From Glandiceps talaboti (lineage: Eukaryota > Hemichordata > Enteropneusta > Spengelidae), in contig NC_135553.1 of assembly GCF_964340395.1 (NCBI RefSeq), positions 27,957,949-28,021,948 of the forward strand: a stretch of DNA of 64,000 nucleotides, in the 5' to 3' direction. A program made the position numbers and the translations under genes. This document shows, piece by piece, positions 36,352 to 48,577 of this stretch (position 1 is the first letter of the stretch; each line of letters begins with the position of its first letter). The notes below the pieces were generated by a model that did no database searches, was not told the origin of the DNA, and saw only the letters and a list, made by a program, of their open reading frames with translations.

Positions 36352-39034
36352 GAGGTAGCTAAATGGTCCAAAATTGAACAGTTGCGGGGCAAAGTGCTAG
36401 ATCTAGCACTTCGCCACTTTTTGAAAAAGTGCTAGATCTAGCACTTCGTCAGTTTTCGCCGAAGTGCTAGATCTAGCACTTCGCCAGAAAACAACGAAGT
36501 GCGGGACTGTAAACAACGAAGCGCCTCCAACGGCTTTATATAACGTGGTCGTTCGCATCGATAAACGTCACATACATGCGTCATGTCAGTAGTCCGTGTA
36601 CGTGGTCGTGTGGCGCATGATCGACTCCAAAACTTTAATATCTTTGGCCGATTGTAACAACAACGACACGATTTATCTGAAGTTTGTTAAATGTTTGCCG
36701 AGTAAAACGGCCGGTTGAAAGTTCACGTTGCCGTACGTACGGGGTTGTGTCCCGGGGGTTGTGTGTTCTGTTACAAACATGCCTTGTCAATACATCGCGG
36801 TGGATGGACTTGCGCGATCACAGAAACAAGTGTTATTATTTTACCCCTTTCATATACAATTGGCTAAAACACGTCAATATCATCGATATTATCGACATTG
36901 TATTGTATTCGGGAGTGCCTGTGGGTGGGACTGTACTTCAGAATCTGCAATCTACTCTGTAAACAAGGACTAGCCACTCAGTATTTCTTGTACCATGTCT
37001 ATTTTAGAGCGGGAAAGATATCAATCATAACGTCTTGAAATAAATTTGAAAATCACTGAAATCTTTATCCAGTATCCAACTTTCAGTATAATCATCAGTA
37101 TCAGTATAATGTGCTTATTTTCATTCTAATCTATGAAGTAGTAGAACAAGAATATTGTGCAAAATCATGTCATAACTCTGGTGATTTACAGGAGGTAGAG
37201 CGTAGAGGTAGAGCCTCTGGGGACACATTTATTCTATAAAATCTTTAAAATTTCTCCAAACTGTTTGAACGGATAGTTTTATTTTGTTGATCTCTCTGAA
37301 ATGACAAAATCAATATGGGGGTCATTGTGTTTGTTTTTAAACAAAGCGACACCCCTTTCTTTCCCCGGATCCTGGATTTGGCAGCCATGCTGGATTCTAA
37401 AAAAAAGGATAAGTTTGACAATATGCACTTTATTTTCGGGATGCATTCCATGTTAACCTGCGATGTGCTTTTAAGACATACTATAGTCGTTCCCACTTAT
37501 CACAACCCTACCTATGAGCTCCCACAATCTTTCTCGTATAAACCATTTTCTATCGCTATTTCTCGAACGGTCGTCATCTGTATTTCTTACTTTTGTTAAT
37601 GATATGCAATCCAGTTCACGAAGTGGCGTTTATTACTGCTCTACGATCCTCGGCGTCACACTACGCTAAATTGTAGCATTATGAAGTCACTTCCTCTGGA
37701 CCGAACCAAACTATAACCGATGGCTATTATTATTACACATTGGATATAATTTCTGAGCGAACAGGAATTACATAAGGGACGATGAAGTTGGTGATTGTCT
37801 AGGAATGCAAAAAAATTCCGATAAACAGTAATGTCGTGATGATTTACTTGAGATCTGGCGAAGTCACGGATTATTTATTGTCGTTGTTTTCAGTCAAGAA
37901 GTTGGCAGTACCAAGTATATGGAATTTACAAAACAGTAGTAACGGGTTATCTATAGATTTCTATCAAAATATTAACAGCAATGATTTGCTGAAATTAAAA
38001 TTGTTCACACGAATATGTTTTCGCACTTATGTTTTCGATAGCAATATTTTTTGTCATCTATTAACGATCTGATAATACTGAAAGAAGTGAATCTATTCAA
38101 TAGAAATATAGTGAACGTGATATAAACTTACACCCTGACTTTATTTTCGTGTTCAACGATCAAGAAAAATCTTCGCTCTCGCATCTCTGACACACACTAA
38201 ACCCCCCCCCCCACACACACACCAAGAAATTCAGTTTTCCTTTATATTATTTCTTTGTCATGCAATGTTACAAATGTCACTGTCATTAAATCTGCAGTAT
38301 GAAGTCTGTGATGCACGCCGAACTAAATGTAAATCTTCGAAGTTTCGAGTGTATGGGAGTGCGTTATTTGACATGAACAGTTGTCAAAATGGAGGTCTAC
38401 GGTTGTTGGTAGTGGTGTCAAGCCGTTGTCAAGTACAGAGTATGAAACGTGGTACCTAAACAACTACGTGCTATAGTTGAAGTCTGTGACGCACGCCGAA
38501 CAAAATTAAAATGTTCGTAGTTTCGACTGCGTTATTTGACGTGACAGCTAGCTGTCCAAAATGGCGGTCTGCGGTTGTTGGTAGTGGTGTCAAGCCGTTG
38601 TAAGGAGTACGAAACGTGGAAGGGAAACGACCACGTGCTGTACTTTTCGCCGCATAGAACATCGAAAAAGTACAAAACTGAACGTTACTAAAAATTACGA
38701 AGTAGAAACTTGTTTGTGCATTGGCAAAACATACGGAAAATCAAACTCTAAGGTCGATAAACACAGGAAGTAACATTTTACACTGAGAGTAATAACATGT
38801 CCATTACCGGTATAACATGACATATATTTACCGATGACTCCTAGCACTTCGCCACTCTTTGTTGTGTTGAAGTGCTAGATCTAGCACTTCGCCACTTTTT
38901 GACAAAGTGCTAGATCTAGCACTTCGTCAGTTTTCGCTAGAGTGCTAGATCTAGCACTTTGTCAAAAAGTGGCGAAGTGCTAGATCTAGCACTTTGCCCC
39001 GCAACTGTTCCGATTTTGAATTCTTTGTTACATG
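36352..39034. mobile_element. 2.68-kb TIR transposon with palindromic ends, 7-bp target duplication
   Basis: The left segment from cagttgcggggcaaag through cttcgccactttttg is an exact reverse complement of the right segment ending at about 39010, and the outermost 30 bp are imperfectly inverted. The subterminal regions carry clustered copies of AAGTGCTAGATCTAGCACTT, a perfect 20-bp palindrome: left at 36392, 36427 and 36462; right at 38870, 38905, 38975, and one with a first-base change at 38940. The 67-bp array is split exactly at accctag, present on both sides (36345-36351 and 39035-39041). The interior is richer in CpG than its surroundings, has a ggctttatataacg TATA-like box (36532), a diverged tandem duplication of about 180 bp (38300-38640) and short unrecognised frames. 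No transposase is recognised. Confidence 0.8.
36728..36973 (+). other. Unrecognised small frame in the transposon
   Basis: An 81-codon frame about 195 bp downstream of the TATA-like sequence. It has six cysteines and a run of basic and aromatic residues (KTRQYHRYYRHC). I do not recognise a family. An overlapping frame of 92 codons starts at 36684. Another at 37315-37599 is equally anonymous. They could be chance frames or exon remnants of a lost transposase. Confidence 0.2.
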
Positions 39035-39160
39035 ACCCTAGACATCCCTGGCTGAAAGTAATAGATGTAAACACTCGGGCTCAGTAAATCTAGAGTGTTG
39101 CACCCTAGACATCCCTGACAGAAAGTAAGAATAGATGTAAACTCACTGTCAGTGGCACAA
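39035..39160. repeat. 67-bp minisatellite, right part
   Basis: The array resumes with accctagacatccctg and continues for nearly two units before decaying at about 39140. Confidence 0.9.
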
Positions 39161-39540
39161 GCCAACCGTGCGACAATACAAGACCACAACAAAAACTGTG
39201 AAACATTTTACAGGTCACTCTCATTTCATATATAGACAATAAAATTAGGTCAGCTTTAATTTTGTCTTGCCCAGGTAGTCAAAGGCCTACACTGCAAAAC
39301 CATTGAACTTTAGTAGCAATCGACTTCTGGGACAGGAAAAAATCGGCAATCGGAATATTATGCTTGGTTTGAATTATTATTTTTTGAGTTCTAGTTATCA
39401 TTAGAGGCATCTTGATATTGACTTATTATTGACTTTATTGAGGTCCAAATCAGGAACAGAATTTGACGATCACCTTGAACCTGATACACTCTCCAAAATC
39501 ACTAGCATTTTTAGCTCCTGTTTGGGAGCTGATGTCGTGG
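39161..39540. other. Intron 16, unique segment
   Basis: Non-coding. Nothing is recognised. Confidence 0.4.
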
Positions 39541-39585
39541 TTATGTCTGTCTGTCTGTCTGCCTGTCCGTCCGTCTGTCTGTCTT

Positions 39586-39626
<41 letters not shown>

Positions 39627-39660
39627 GTCTGTCTCTGTCTGTCTCTCTGTCTGTGCAGAA
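39541..39660. repeat. (CTGT)n microsatellite
   Basis: Imperfect CTGT run with cctgtccgtccg and ctctgtctg interruptions. It heads further non-coding repeat sequence. Confidence 0.93.
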
Positions 39661-39744
39661 ATTTTGTTCCAATGAAATCTCAAAAAGTGCTGAAGCAAAT
39701 GTTCTGTAATTTACTATGTGGCATTCTCAGGCTATAACATAGTG

Positions 39745-40210
39745 CTGGTTATTTTTGGGTTGGAGTGGCTTGCATAATTGATGTTAATTTGCATAATTAA
39801 TGATTTTATAAATGTGGCTCTACATTCAAAATGGCTGCAGATATGATGGTATAGAGTCAATTAATTGCTGATATGCATATTTGTTGAACTTTTGCAATAA
39901 GGGATATATAGCCAGGACTGTACCGAATTCAATTGAACTTGCTACAGATATTGATTACACAAAGGTATGACAATACAGAAAGACATTTCAAAGTCTTGTG
40001 TCAAGTAATTGCACAGTTGCATATTTAACTAAGTTTTGTAATTAAATGTAATGTAGAATGCCTGCACTTTATAATGAATGGTGTGAGTGTATTGCAGTCA
40101 CTGTACTGATGGTTTTTGGTTGGAGTGGCTTGCATAATTAATACTAATTTGCATAATTCTGATTTTATAAATGGGGCTATACATGCAGAATGGCTGCACC
40201 AAATTCAATG
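39745..40210. repeat. Duplicated segment of about 95 bp
   Basis: ggttggagtggcttgcataa, then aatttgcataat, ttttataaatg and ggctgca, occurs at 39757-39840 and again at 40117-40200. The spacer is unique. It is probably part of a dispersed repeat. Confidence 0.6.
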
Positions 40211-40629
40211 AAACTTGCTACATCTACGTATCGTACAAAGGTATATGGGAGCATTTTCAGTTCATCTGTGGTCACTATTGTAGGACATGACACCTGCAAT
40301 CTATCAAACATGGTAAAATCATCATTGAAAGAAGAATTTATCACTCTTAAGTAAATTCTGATGAGTATCAAAGTTAGAATTACTACTGTCTACCATTGCT
40401 TACTATACTAACTGACATAAGACAGTACCCTCTATCATGTCAGAATCCCCAAAAGGGAGAATAATAGGCAGTATAACTAAATTCATGGCTGCTCAGGTCG
40501 GCTTCTGATTGCCAGTTTTAATTCTTTTTGTTTCTTACTTGTCATGTAATTTTGAATAGGTCGCCTAGCATTTACTAGTTAAGAGACATATAAAGAATAT
40601 TTTTCAAGGTTGTGGTATAAGGCATTTTG
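40211..40629. other. Intron 16, unique segment
   Basis: Non-coding AT-rich sequence. Nothing is recognised. Confidence 0.35.
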
Positions 40630-41070
40630 AATCACCTTTAAAGTCAAAAACCACCAGACCGATTGCTTTGGTATTTGGTGGGGACATTAATTATGGTGTA
40701 TAGATGGAAATTATTCATTACAAATGAAAATGATCGCCTATGAGATGTTCATTTTGGGACAAAAAACATGATTCTTGGTGTGAAAAAATGCTTTGACTAG
40801 AAATGAAAGGTTATAGTTTTATTGATGTCATGAAATCATGAAATCTTTTATGGGCTACTTCCCACCTCTGTGTAAATGGCATCAAGATAAACCTCTGTTT
40901 TACAGTTGCTTGGAAACACTGTTTTTAGCACAACTGAATTAAATCACTGATTATAACAGGTTCATTCATGCTACAGATATGATAAAGAGTCTTGTCCATC
41001 TGCCCATACTTGTAGCAATAGCCAAATACAGTTGTGCTATAACTCCATTGGTGCTATTTTTAATATAGAC
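40630..41070. mobile_element. Dispersed repeat related to 9565-10230
   Basis: It begins aaagtcaaaaaccaccagac with cgattgctttggtatttggt and ends agccaaatacagttgtgcta + ccattggtgctattttta, the same start and end blocks as the copy in intron 3, without a long microsatellite head. Confidence 0.55.
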
Positions 41071-41370
41071 TTACATACATGTTTGCAACTCCAGTTTCTT
41101 CAATTACTTGTGCTGCAGCCTGTAAGAGAAAATGTTAGATGATAACAAGATTAAGTGTGAACTTGTACTTGTACATGTATCTCAACAAATCCTTTGTACC
41201 TTGCAAATCAACTGAAAAAATAGGTGCCATGTTTGCAGAATGATGCAAGAAGACAAAATCTTGGGAAATTCCTGGCAAGAATGCTGTATTAAGAAATACA
41301 CTTCTTGTCATCACAATGTTATTTCTAACTACATAAACTGACTTTTTTTTTTCAATATTTGCTAACACAG
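41071..41370. other. Intron 16 distal end
   Basis: Unique non-coding sequence ending in gctaacacag. A minus-strand frame over this stretch overlaps exon 17 antisense and is treated as chance. Confidence 0.5.
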
Positions 41371-41493
41371 TGCTGAACCAGTGCATTCCCAATCCATGTT
41401 CCAATGGTGGTACATGTTTTCCCCAATCTGGAAGCTGTACAGCCTATACTTGTTCATGTCCTGGATGTTACACTGGAATTACTTGCAGTACAT
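41371..41493 (+). CDS. EGF exon 17 (L class)
   Basis: Module LNQCIPNPC, CSNGGTC, FPQSGSC, TAYTCSC, PGC, YTGITC, ST, with the O-fucose consensus CSNGGTC. Donor GTAAGT. It ends in T and joins TA of exon 18 to give Leu. Skipping exon 18 would join T to GA and create TGA. Confidence 0.92.
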
Positions 41494-42044
41494 GTAAGTT
41501 AATGTAGTGCTTTCCAGTGTGCCCTGTAATGATAGTCAAGTTTTGTTGTTGTGAGTTGGCATTTCTTGTGAGTCACTACAGTAAAGGATAGGGTTACACC
41601 TAATTTTGGTGCATCACTAGAAATTGTGTGCATCAGTGGCATGTCAAATTCACTTTAGATATAGAGGGCACACTTGTGCTTACCATTTCTTTTATACCAC
41701 ATGCATGTACATGCATGCTTATGACTCAGCTAGATTTTGTTGTGATGTTCAGAACATCAGCTTTCTTATTCAGGATAGTAGTCAGGGTACTGGGTTTGGC
41801 GTAAAACTTTCAACAGACTTCACCATGACAGAAACCAGACTATCACTTTGAATATTTGAACTTTGCAATGATGATAGTTTGTTTGAATGTAGACAATCTG
41901 CCCTTTAGTATTGTGTATGTGGTGTTAATCCACTATGTGGTGTTAATCGTCTAATCAATTTACACTGTTCGCATGTTTTTGTTGTCATTGAAGTTAAATT
42001 TCATCCTTTTGTAGCACTACTAAAAGTAAAATGTTCTTTGTAGT
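41494..42044. other. Intron 17, proximal part
   Basis: Unique non-coding sequence. Nothing is recognised. Confidence 0.4.
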
Positions 42045-42290
42045 TGTCAAAAACCATTGTTCTCTGATTGAAACAAAAATGTGATTTTTGGTAAAAATCT
42101 TAAAATCCAAACTACTCGACAGAAATGTGGTGGGAATCTTCTCAGGAATGTGTAGATGAAAGTTTGTTCATGACATGATGATCCCATCAGTGATATGCAA
42201 ATTAGGTAAAAAAATGTGACTTTTTGGTCAAAATTTGGTAATTCTGAAATAACCAGGCAGATTAGGCATGTTTGTTGGGATGTGAAAATC
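42045..42290. mobile_element. Fragment of the 9565-10230 repeat family
   Basis: It shares gaatgtgtagatgaaag, atgatcccatcagtgata followed by tgcaaattaggt, and ttttggtcaaa with 9790-9950. Non-coding. Confidence 0.5.
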
Positions 42291-42386
42291 ATTAATTATT
42301 CAGGCAGTAAATATATTTTAGATATTTTATCGAAAACAATTGATTTGATGTTGTTTTGATTTTCTTTAATTTTGCTTCTTTTATAG

Positions 42387-42509
42387 TACAAGATCCATGT
42401 CAACCAAATCGATGTCTGAATGAAGGTACCTGCACATCTAGAGCTGGGTCCTGTACACTATATGACTGCACTTGTCCAGAGTGCTACACCGGAACATTCT
42501 GTGAATCCA
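42387..42509 (+). CDS. EGF exon 18 (L class)
   Basis: Module QDPCQPNRC, CLNEGTC, TSRAGSC, TLYDCTC, PEC, YTGTFC, ES. The usual NGG is NEG. The O-fucose type C-x4-T-C is kept. Acceptor ttatag. It ends in A and joins GA of exon 19 as AGA. Confidence 0.9.
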
Positions 42510-42535
42510 GTAAGTCAAAACGTGATTAAATGGTA

Positions 42536-42696
42536 CAGTACAATATCATTACTTTGGAATGGTAAATTGGAAACGAATGTGACATTTTGATTCATCAGCT
42601 ACGGACCTTGATCATGCAATTAAGATCCATTACAGTAGATGAATTGAAATGTTGCATTCTTTTCCACTTTATATTCCAAAGTAACTGTATTATTCT
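42536..42696. ncRNA. Hairpin-forming intronic sequence, arms of about 75 bp
   Basis: 42536-42614 pairs imperfectly with 42622-42696: ACTTTGGAAT/ATTCCAAAGT, TGGAAA/TTTCCA, GAATG/CATTC and GATTCATC/GATGAATT, with a loop near 42615-42621. This could be a small foldback MITE or a long pre-miRNA-like hairpin 26 bp inside intron 18. Sequence alone cannot tell which, and the ncRNA label is tentative. Confidence 0.3.
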
Positions 42697-42883
42697 GTCT
42701 CATTGATTCTTGGAACCATGAACAATATATTCTTCATGATTAACTGGTACCCTTGTGTAGATATGTACCAGAGCAAATGTCATTTTTACTTACTGACAGA
42801 TACACCATAAGAGCAGTTTTAAATAGAGAATAAAACAGCACATCCTTGCAGGTACACTTTATAGGTAATCAGTACCCCCACCG

Positions 42884-45800
42884 ACACACTTTCCAGATAG
42901 ACAACATTCTAACTCAGTTACACTTTCCAGATATACAACATTCTAACTCAGTTACACTTTCCAGATAGACAACATTCTAACTCAGTTACACTTTCCAGAT
43001 AGACAACATTCTCACTAGTTACACTTTCCAGATATACAACATTCTAACTCAGTTACACTTTCCAGATATACAACATTCTAACTCAGTTACACTTTCCAGA
43101 TAGACAACATTCTAACTCAGTTACACTTTCCAGATAGACAACATTCTAACTCAGTTACACTTTCCAGATAGACAACATTCTAACTCAGTTACACTTTCCA
43201 GATATACAACATTCTAACTCAGTTACACTTTCCAGATAGACAACATTCTAACTCAGTTACACTTTCCAGATAGACAACATTCTAACTCAGTTACACTTTC
43301 CAGATAGACAACATTCTAACTCAGTTACACTTTCCAGATAGACAACATTCTAACTCAGTTACACTTTCCAGATATACAACATTCTAACTCAGTTACACTT
43401 TCCAGATAGACAACATTCTAACTCAGTTACACTTTCCAGATAGACAACATTCTAACTCAGTTACACTTTCCAGATAGACAACATTCTCACTAGTTACACT
43501 TTCCAGATAGACAACATTCTAACTCAGTTACACTTTCCAGATAGACAACATTCTCACTAGTTACACTTTCCAGATAGACAACATTCTAACTCAGTTACAC
43601 TTTCCAGATAGACAACGTTCTAACTCAGTTACACTTTCCAGATATACAACATTCTAACTCAGTTACACTTTCCAGATAGACAACGTTCTAACTCAGTTAC
43701 ACTTTCCAGATATACAACATTCTAACTCAGTTACACTTTCCAGATAGACAACATTCTAACTCAGTTACACTTTCCAGATAGACAACGTTCTAACTCAGTT
43801 ACACTTTCCAGATATACAACATTCTAACTCAGTTACACTTTCCAGATAGACAACGTTCTAACTCAGTTACACTTTCCAGATAGACAACATTCTAACTCAG
43901 TTACACTTTCCAGATAGACAACATTCTCACTAGTTACACTTTCCAGATAGACAACATTCTAACTCAGTTACACTTTCCAGATAGACAACATTCTAACTCA
44001 GTTACACTTTCCAGATAGACAACATTCTCACTAGTTACACTTTCCAGATAGACAACATTCTAACTCAGTTACACTTTCCAGATAGACAACATTCTAACTC
44101 AGTTACACTTTCCAGATAGACAACATTCTAACTCAGTTACACTTTCCAGATAGACAACATTCTCACTAGTTACACTTTCCAGATAGACAACATTCTAACT
44201 CAGTTACACTTTCCAGATAGACAACATTCTAACTCAGTTACACTTTCCAGATAGACAACATTCTAACTCAGTTACACTTTCCAGATAGACAACATTCTAA
44301 CTCAGTTACACTTTCCAGATAGACAACATTCTCACTAGTTACACTTTCCAGATAGAGAACATTCTCACTAGTTACACTTTCCACATAGACAACGTTCTAA
44401 CTCAGTTACACTTTCCAGATAGACAACATTCTAACTCAGTTACACTTTCCAGATAGACAACATTCTAACTCAGTTACACTTTCCAGATAGACAACATTCT
44501 AACTCAGTTACACTTTCCAGATAGACAACATTCTAACTCAGTTACACTTTCCAGATAGACAACATTCTAACTCAGTTACACTTTCCAGATAGACAACATT
44601 CTAACTCAGTTACACTTTCCACATAGACAACATTCTAACTCAGTTACACTTTCCACATAGACAACATTCTAACTCAGTTACACTTTCCAGATAGACAACA
44701 TTCTAACTCAGTTACACTTTCCAGATAGACAACATTCTCACTAGTTACACTTTCCACATAGACAACATTCTAACTCAGTTACACTTTCCAGATAAACAAC
44801 ATTCTCACTAGTTACACTTTCCAGATATACAACATTCTAACTCAGTTACACTTTCCAGATAGACAACATTCTAACTCAGTTACACTTTCCAGATAGACAA
44901 CATTCTAACTCAGTTACACTTTCCAGATAGACAACATTCTAACTCAGTTACACTTTCCAGATAGACAACATTCTAACTCAGTTACACTTTCCAGATAGAC
45001 AACATTCTAACTCAGTTACACTTTCCAGATGTACAACATTCTCACTAGTTACACTTTCCAGATAGACAACATTCTAACTCAGTTACACTTTCCAGATATA
45101 CAACATTCTAACTCAGTTACACTTTCCAGATAGACAACATTCTAACTCAGTTACACTTTCCAGATAGACAACATTCTAACTCAGTTACACTTTCCAGATA
45201 GACAACATTCTAACTCAGTTACACTTTCCAGATAGACAACATTCTAACTCAGTTACACTTTCCAGATAGACAACATTCTAACTCAGTTACACTTTCCAGA
45301 TAGACAACATTCTAACTCAGTTACACTTTCCAGATAGACAACATTCTAACTCAGTTACACTTTCCAGATAGACAACATTCTAACTCAGTTACACTTTCCA
45401 CATAGACAACATTCTAACTCAGTTACACTTTCCACATAGACAACATTCTAACTCAGTTACACTTTCCAGATAGACAACATTCTAACTCAGTTACACTTTC
45501 CAGATAGACAACATTCTCACTAGTTACACTTTCCACATAGACAACATTCTAACTCAGTTACACTTTCCAGATAAACAACATTCTCACTAGTTACACTTTC
45601 CAGATATACAACATTCTAACTCAGTTACACTTTCCAGATAGACAACATTCTAACTCAGTTACACTTTCCAGATAGACAACATTCTAACTCAGTTACACTT
45701 TCCAGATAGACAACATTCTAACTCAGTTACACTTTCCAGATAGACAACATTCTAACTCAGTTACACTTTCCAGATAGACAACATTCTAACTCAGTTACAC

Positions 45801-46400
45801 TTTCCAGATGTACAACATTCTCACTAGTTACACTTTCCAGATAGACAACATTCTAACTCAGTTACACTTTCCAGATAGACAACATTCTAACTCAGTTACA
45901 CTTTCCAGATAGACAACATTCTAACTCAGTTACACTTTCCAGATAGACAACATTCTCACTAGTTACACTTTCCAGATAGACAACATTCTAACTCAGTTAC
46001 ACTTTCCAGATAGACAACATTCTAACTCAGTTACACTTTCCAGATAGACAACATTCTCACTAGTTACACTTTCCAGATAGACAACATTCTAACTCAGTTA
46101 CACTTTCCAGATAGACAACATTCTAACTCAGTTACACTTTCCAGATAGACAACATTCTAACTCAGTTACACTTTCCAGATAGACAACATTCTAACTCAGT
46201 TACACTTTCCAGATAGACAACGTTCTAACTCAGTTACACTTTCCAGATAGACAACATTCTCACTAGTTACACTTTCCAGATAGACAACATTCTAACTCAG
46301 TTACACTTTCCAGATATACAACATTCTAACTCAGTTACACTTTCCAGATGTACAACATTCTAACTCAGTTACACTTTCCAGATAGACAACATTCTCACTC
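42884..46400. repeat. 34-bp minisatellite, about 103 copies, 3.5 kb
   Basis: The unit is cagatagacaacattctaac + tcagttacactttc; a 33-bp form has attctcactagttacac. A segment with marker variants (acatagac twice, gataaacaac, gatgtacaac) occurs twice, 779 bp apart (gataaac at 44791 and 45570; gatgtac at 45028 and 45807), which shows a large internal duplication. The array fills most of intron 18. Confidence 0.96.
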
Positions 46401-46635
46401 TGTAAAAAATGTGACATGCAACTATGCAATAAACAACGTGGTGTTGCACATGTACATTGCATATCATTTGTAAATTAGCTGAGGTTTGTATTTTGCATGA
46501 AATTGTCACCCAGAAATATGCTGAAAAAAATTGATTTTGATCGACTATTTAAATCGTGACATGTGGATATATGGGAAATAAGTACAATCAAAACATAGAT
46601 TTATGTATTTTTTTGCTTACTCTTTTCTCATCTAG

Positions 46636-46758
46636 GAATCAACCAGTGTCTACCAAATCCTTGTCAGAATGGAGGTTATTGTCAGGCTACTCCAAACTCA
46701 TGTACTGCATTAACTTGCATTTGTGTTGGTTGCTATGTTGGGGATATGTGTGAAACTC
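46636..46758 (+). CDS. EGF exon 19 (L class)
   Basis: Module INQCLPNPC, CQNGGYC, QATPNSC, TALTCIC, VGC, YVGDMC, ET. Leu replaces the aromatic before C5 (TALTC), and Val replaces both Pro before C7 and Thr after Tyr, so it is one of the most diverged modules. It ends in C and joins TC of exon 20 to give Leu. The following intron is only 180 bp. Confidence 0.9.
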
Positions 46759-46938
46759 GTAAGTGTTTGAGATATCTTTGTTGTATCTAATCAAATGCAA
46801 TGAATGGTGTTTTGACTGAAATTTATAGCAATACAGGAGTAAAAGTTTGGTGGGTTATAAATGTTGCATTAATTTACTACCAGTAATGTTTAATATACTA
46901 CTGTAATATAATTATTCTTGAATCTTTCATGAATTTAG

Positions 46939-47055
46939 TCAAGAATCCATGCTCACCAGACCCATGTCAGAATGGTGGCTTCTGTCAACAAACATCATGT
47001 GACACCTATAGATGTTCATGTCAATCATGCTTCACTGGTGATAATTGTCAAACAA
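46939..47055 (+). CDS. EGF exon 20 (S class)
   Basis: Short module KNPCSPDPC, CQNGGFC, QQTSC, DTYRCSC, QSC, FTGDNC, QT. Asp follows C4 in place of Thr. Acceptor gaatttag. It ends in A and joins GG of exon 21 as AGG (Arg). Confidence 0.9.
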
Positions 47056-47074
47056 GTAAGTTTTTACCTCCCAT

Positions 47075-47102
47075 AAGGGGAGGTAGTGTTATTTGTTATT
47101 GA

Positions 47103-47196
<94 letters not shown>

Positions 47197-47385
47197 GGTC
47201 GGTCGGTCGGTCGGTCGGTCGGTCGGTCGGTCGGTCGGTCGGTCGGTCGGTCGGTCGGTCGGTCGGTCTTTCGGTCGGTCGGTCTTTCGGTCGGCCGGTC
47301 GGTCGGTCGGTCGGTCGGTCTGTCTGTCTGTCTGTCTCTGTCTGTCTGTCTGTCTGTCTGTGTCTGTCTGTCTGTCTGTCTGTCG
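47075..47385. repeat. (CTGT)n with an internal (CGGT)n block
   Basis: After the small hairpin acctcccataaggggaggt, a TCTG run (47105-47193) switches to about 125 bp of TCGG repeats with ctttcgg interruptions, then returns to TCTG until 47384. The T-to-G change is shared by some 30 consecutive units, so one variant was amplified inside the tract. Confidence 0.95.
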
Positions 47386-47607
47386 CTATATCTAAAAGAA
47401 TTGGGATTGGTTTTAAGGAATGATTAAATGTACAAAATCTCTGAAATAAAGGTACTTTGTATTTATTTTTTGTTTTGTTTTTGCAAACGATGAAAATGTC
47501 AGAACTCTGTAGCCATTACTATTCTTGCATTATAAATATGCTCTGTTGTTGTAATTATAAAATGTCTCGCAAATCATACCACATATACATTTTTGTTTGT
47601 TTCATAG

Positions 47608-47730
47608 GGATGGATCAGTGCACACCAAATCCATGTTTGAATGGTGGTACTTGTGATGCTATTGCAGGGTCATGCACTGCGTATAATTGTCGTTGTCTTG
47701 GATGCTATACAGGACCCACATGTAGTATAC
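47608..47730 (+). CDS. EGF exon 21 (L class)
   Basis: Module MDQCTPNPC, CLNGGTC, DAIAGSC, TAYNCRC, LGC, YTGPTC, SI, with the O-fucose consensus CLNGGTC. The donor is GTATGT. The Met is internal, not a start: it follows a spliced AGG codon. It ends in C and joins TC of exon 22 to give Leu. Confidence 0.9.
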
Positions 47731-48117
47731 GTATGTCAAACTTATTTCTTCAAATTTTTCTCGGAAAATTCACACAAACTGACTGGGTAAAGATTTTTCA
47801 ACTTTCATTGTATAGTAATTAGTATTTTTGAGTTTTGATATTTGTAATGGCCAGCTAGTAGCGTGACTCAATACATGTACATTATCTTACAAAAATACAT
47901 TGCAGCTAAAAAAAAAAAGGTTTCCAAAAATTAATTTGGAGCTGAAGTTGGAATAAATTGCTGTTTATCTACAATTATTGTGCACCAAAATAAACATGTT
48001 TACAGAACCATAAAGTGCATCCCTTGTGCCTAATTCAGGTCAAAGGGCAAGTGAAGGTTGGTGTGTAAAAATTCATTGACAACATATTATATTAATTTAC
48101 TATTTTCTCCCTGACAG
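47731..48117. other. Intron 21
   Basis: Unique AT-rich sequence of 387 bp with no tandem array. Nothing is recognised. Confidence 0.5.
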
Positions 48118-48234
48118 TCCAAGATCCTTGTGAACGTAGACCATGCCTGAATGGCGGTAGCTGCAATGAACTGACATGTACTACATATGAATGTAGTTGT
48201 CCTGGCTGCTACACTGGAACAAACTGCCAACAAT
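48118..48234 (+). CDS. EGF exon 22 (S class)
   Basis: Short module QDPCERRPC, CLNGGSC, NELTC, TTYECSC, PGC, YTGTNC, QQ. C1-C2 reads CERRPC, unlike the common CQPNPC. It has a Ser-type O-fucose site (CLNGGSC). Acceptor ctgacag, donor GTATGT. It ends in T and joins TG of exon 23. Confidence 0.9.
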
Positions 48235-48577
48235 GTATGTATCTATTACAGATATTCTTTGAACAAATTTACTTGATAGTGATAATAATGTCAAGTTGTA
48301 GCAAAACTCACCATTAAACAAAACTTTCAAAGATTGATAATTGTACTGCACCCTTAGTTTGGAGACCTATCTAAGACCTATCTAAGACCAAAACTATTCC
48401 AAATAATGCAATCTCTGTTTTACCGGTAGATTGAATTTCAAATAAATTCCAAATAATGAAAGTTGTTAGCATTAAGATCTGAAGTGAACGAACTGACAAA
48501 ATCATTCAACAAAATATTCATTAACCATACATACTAGTGATAAATATGACTATGAAATGATTTGTTTTGTCTTTCAG
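48235..48577. other. Intron 22
   Basis: Unique sequence of 343 bp. A short direct repeat (agacctatcta twice near 48364) is present. No gene is seen. Confidence 0.5.
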
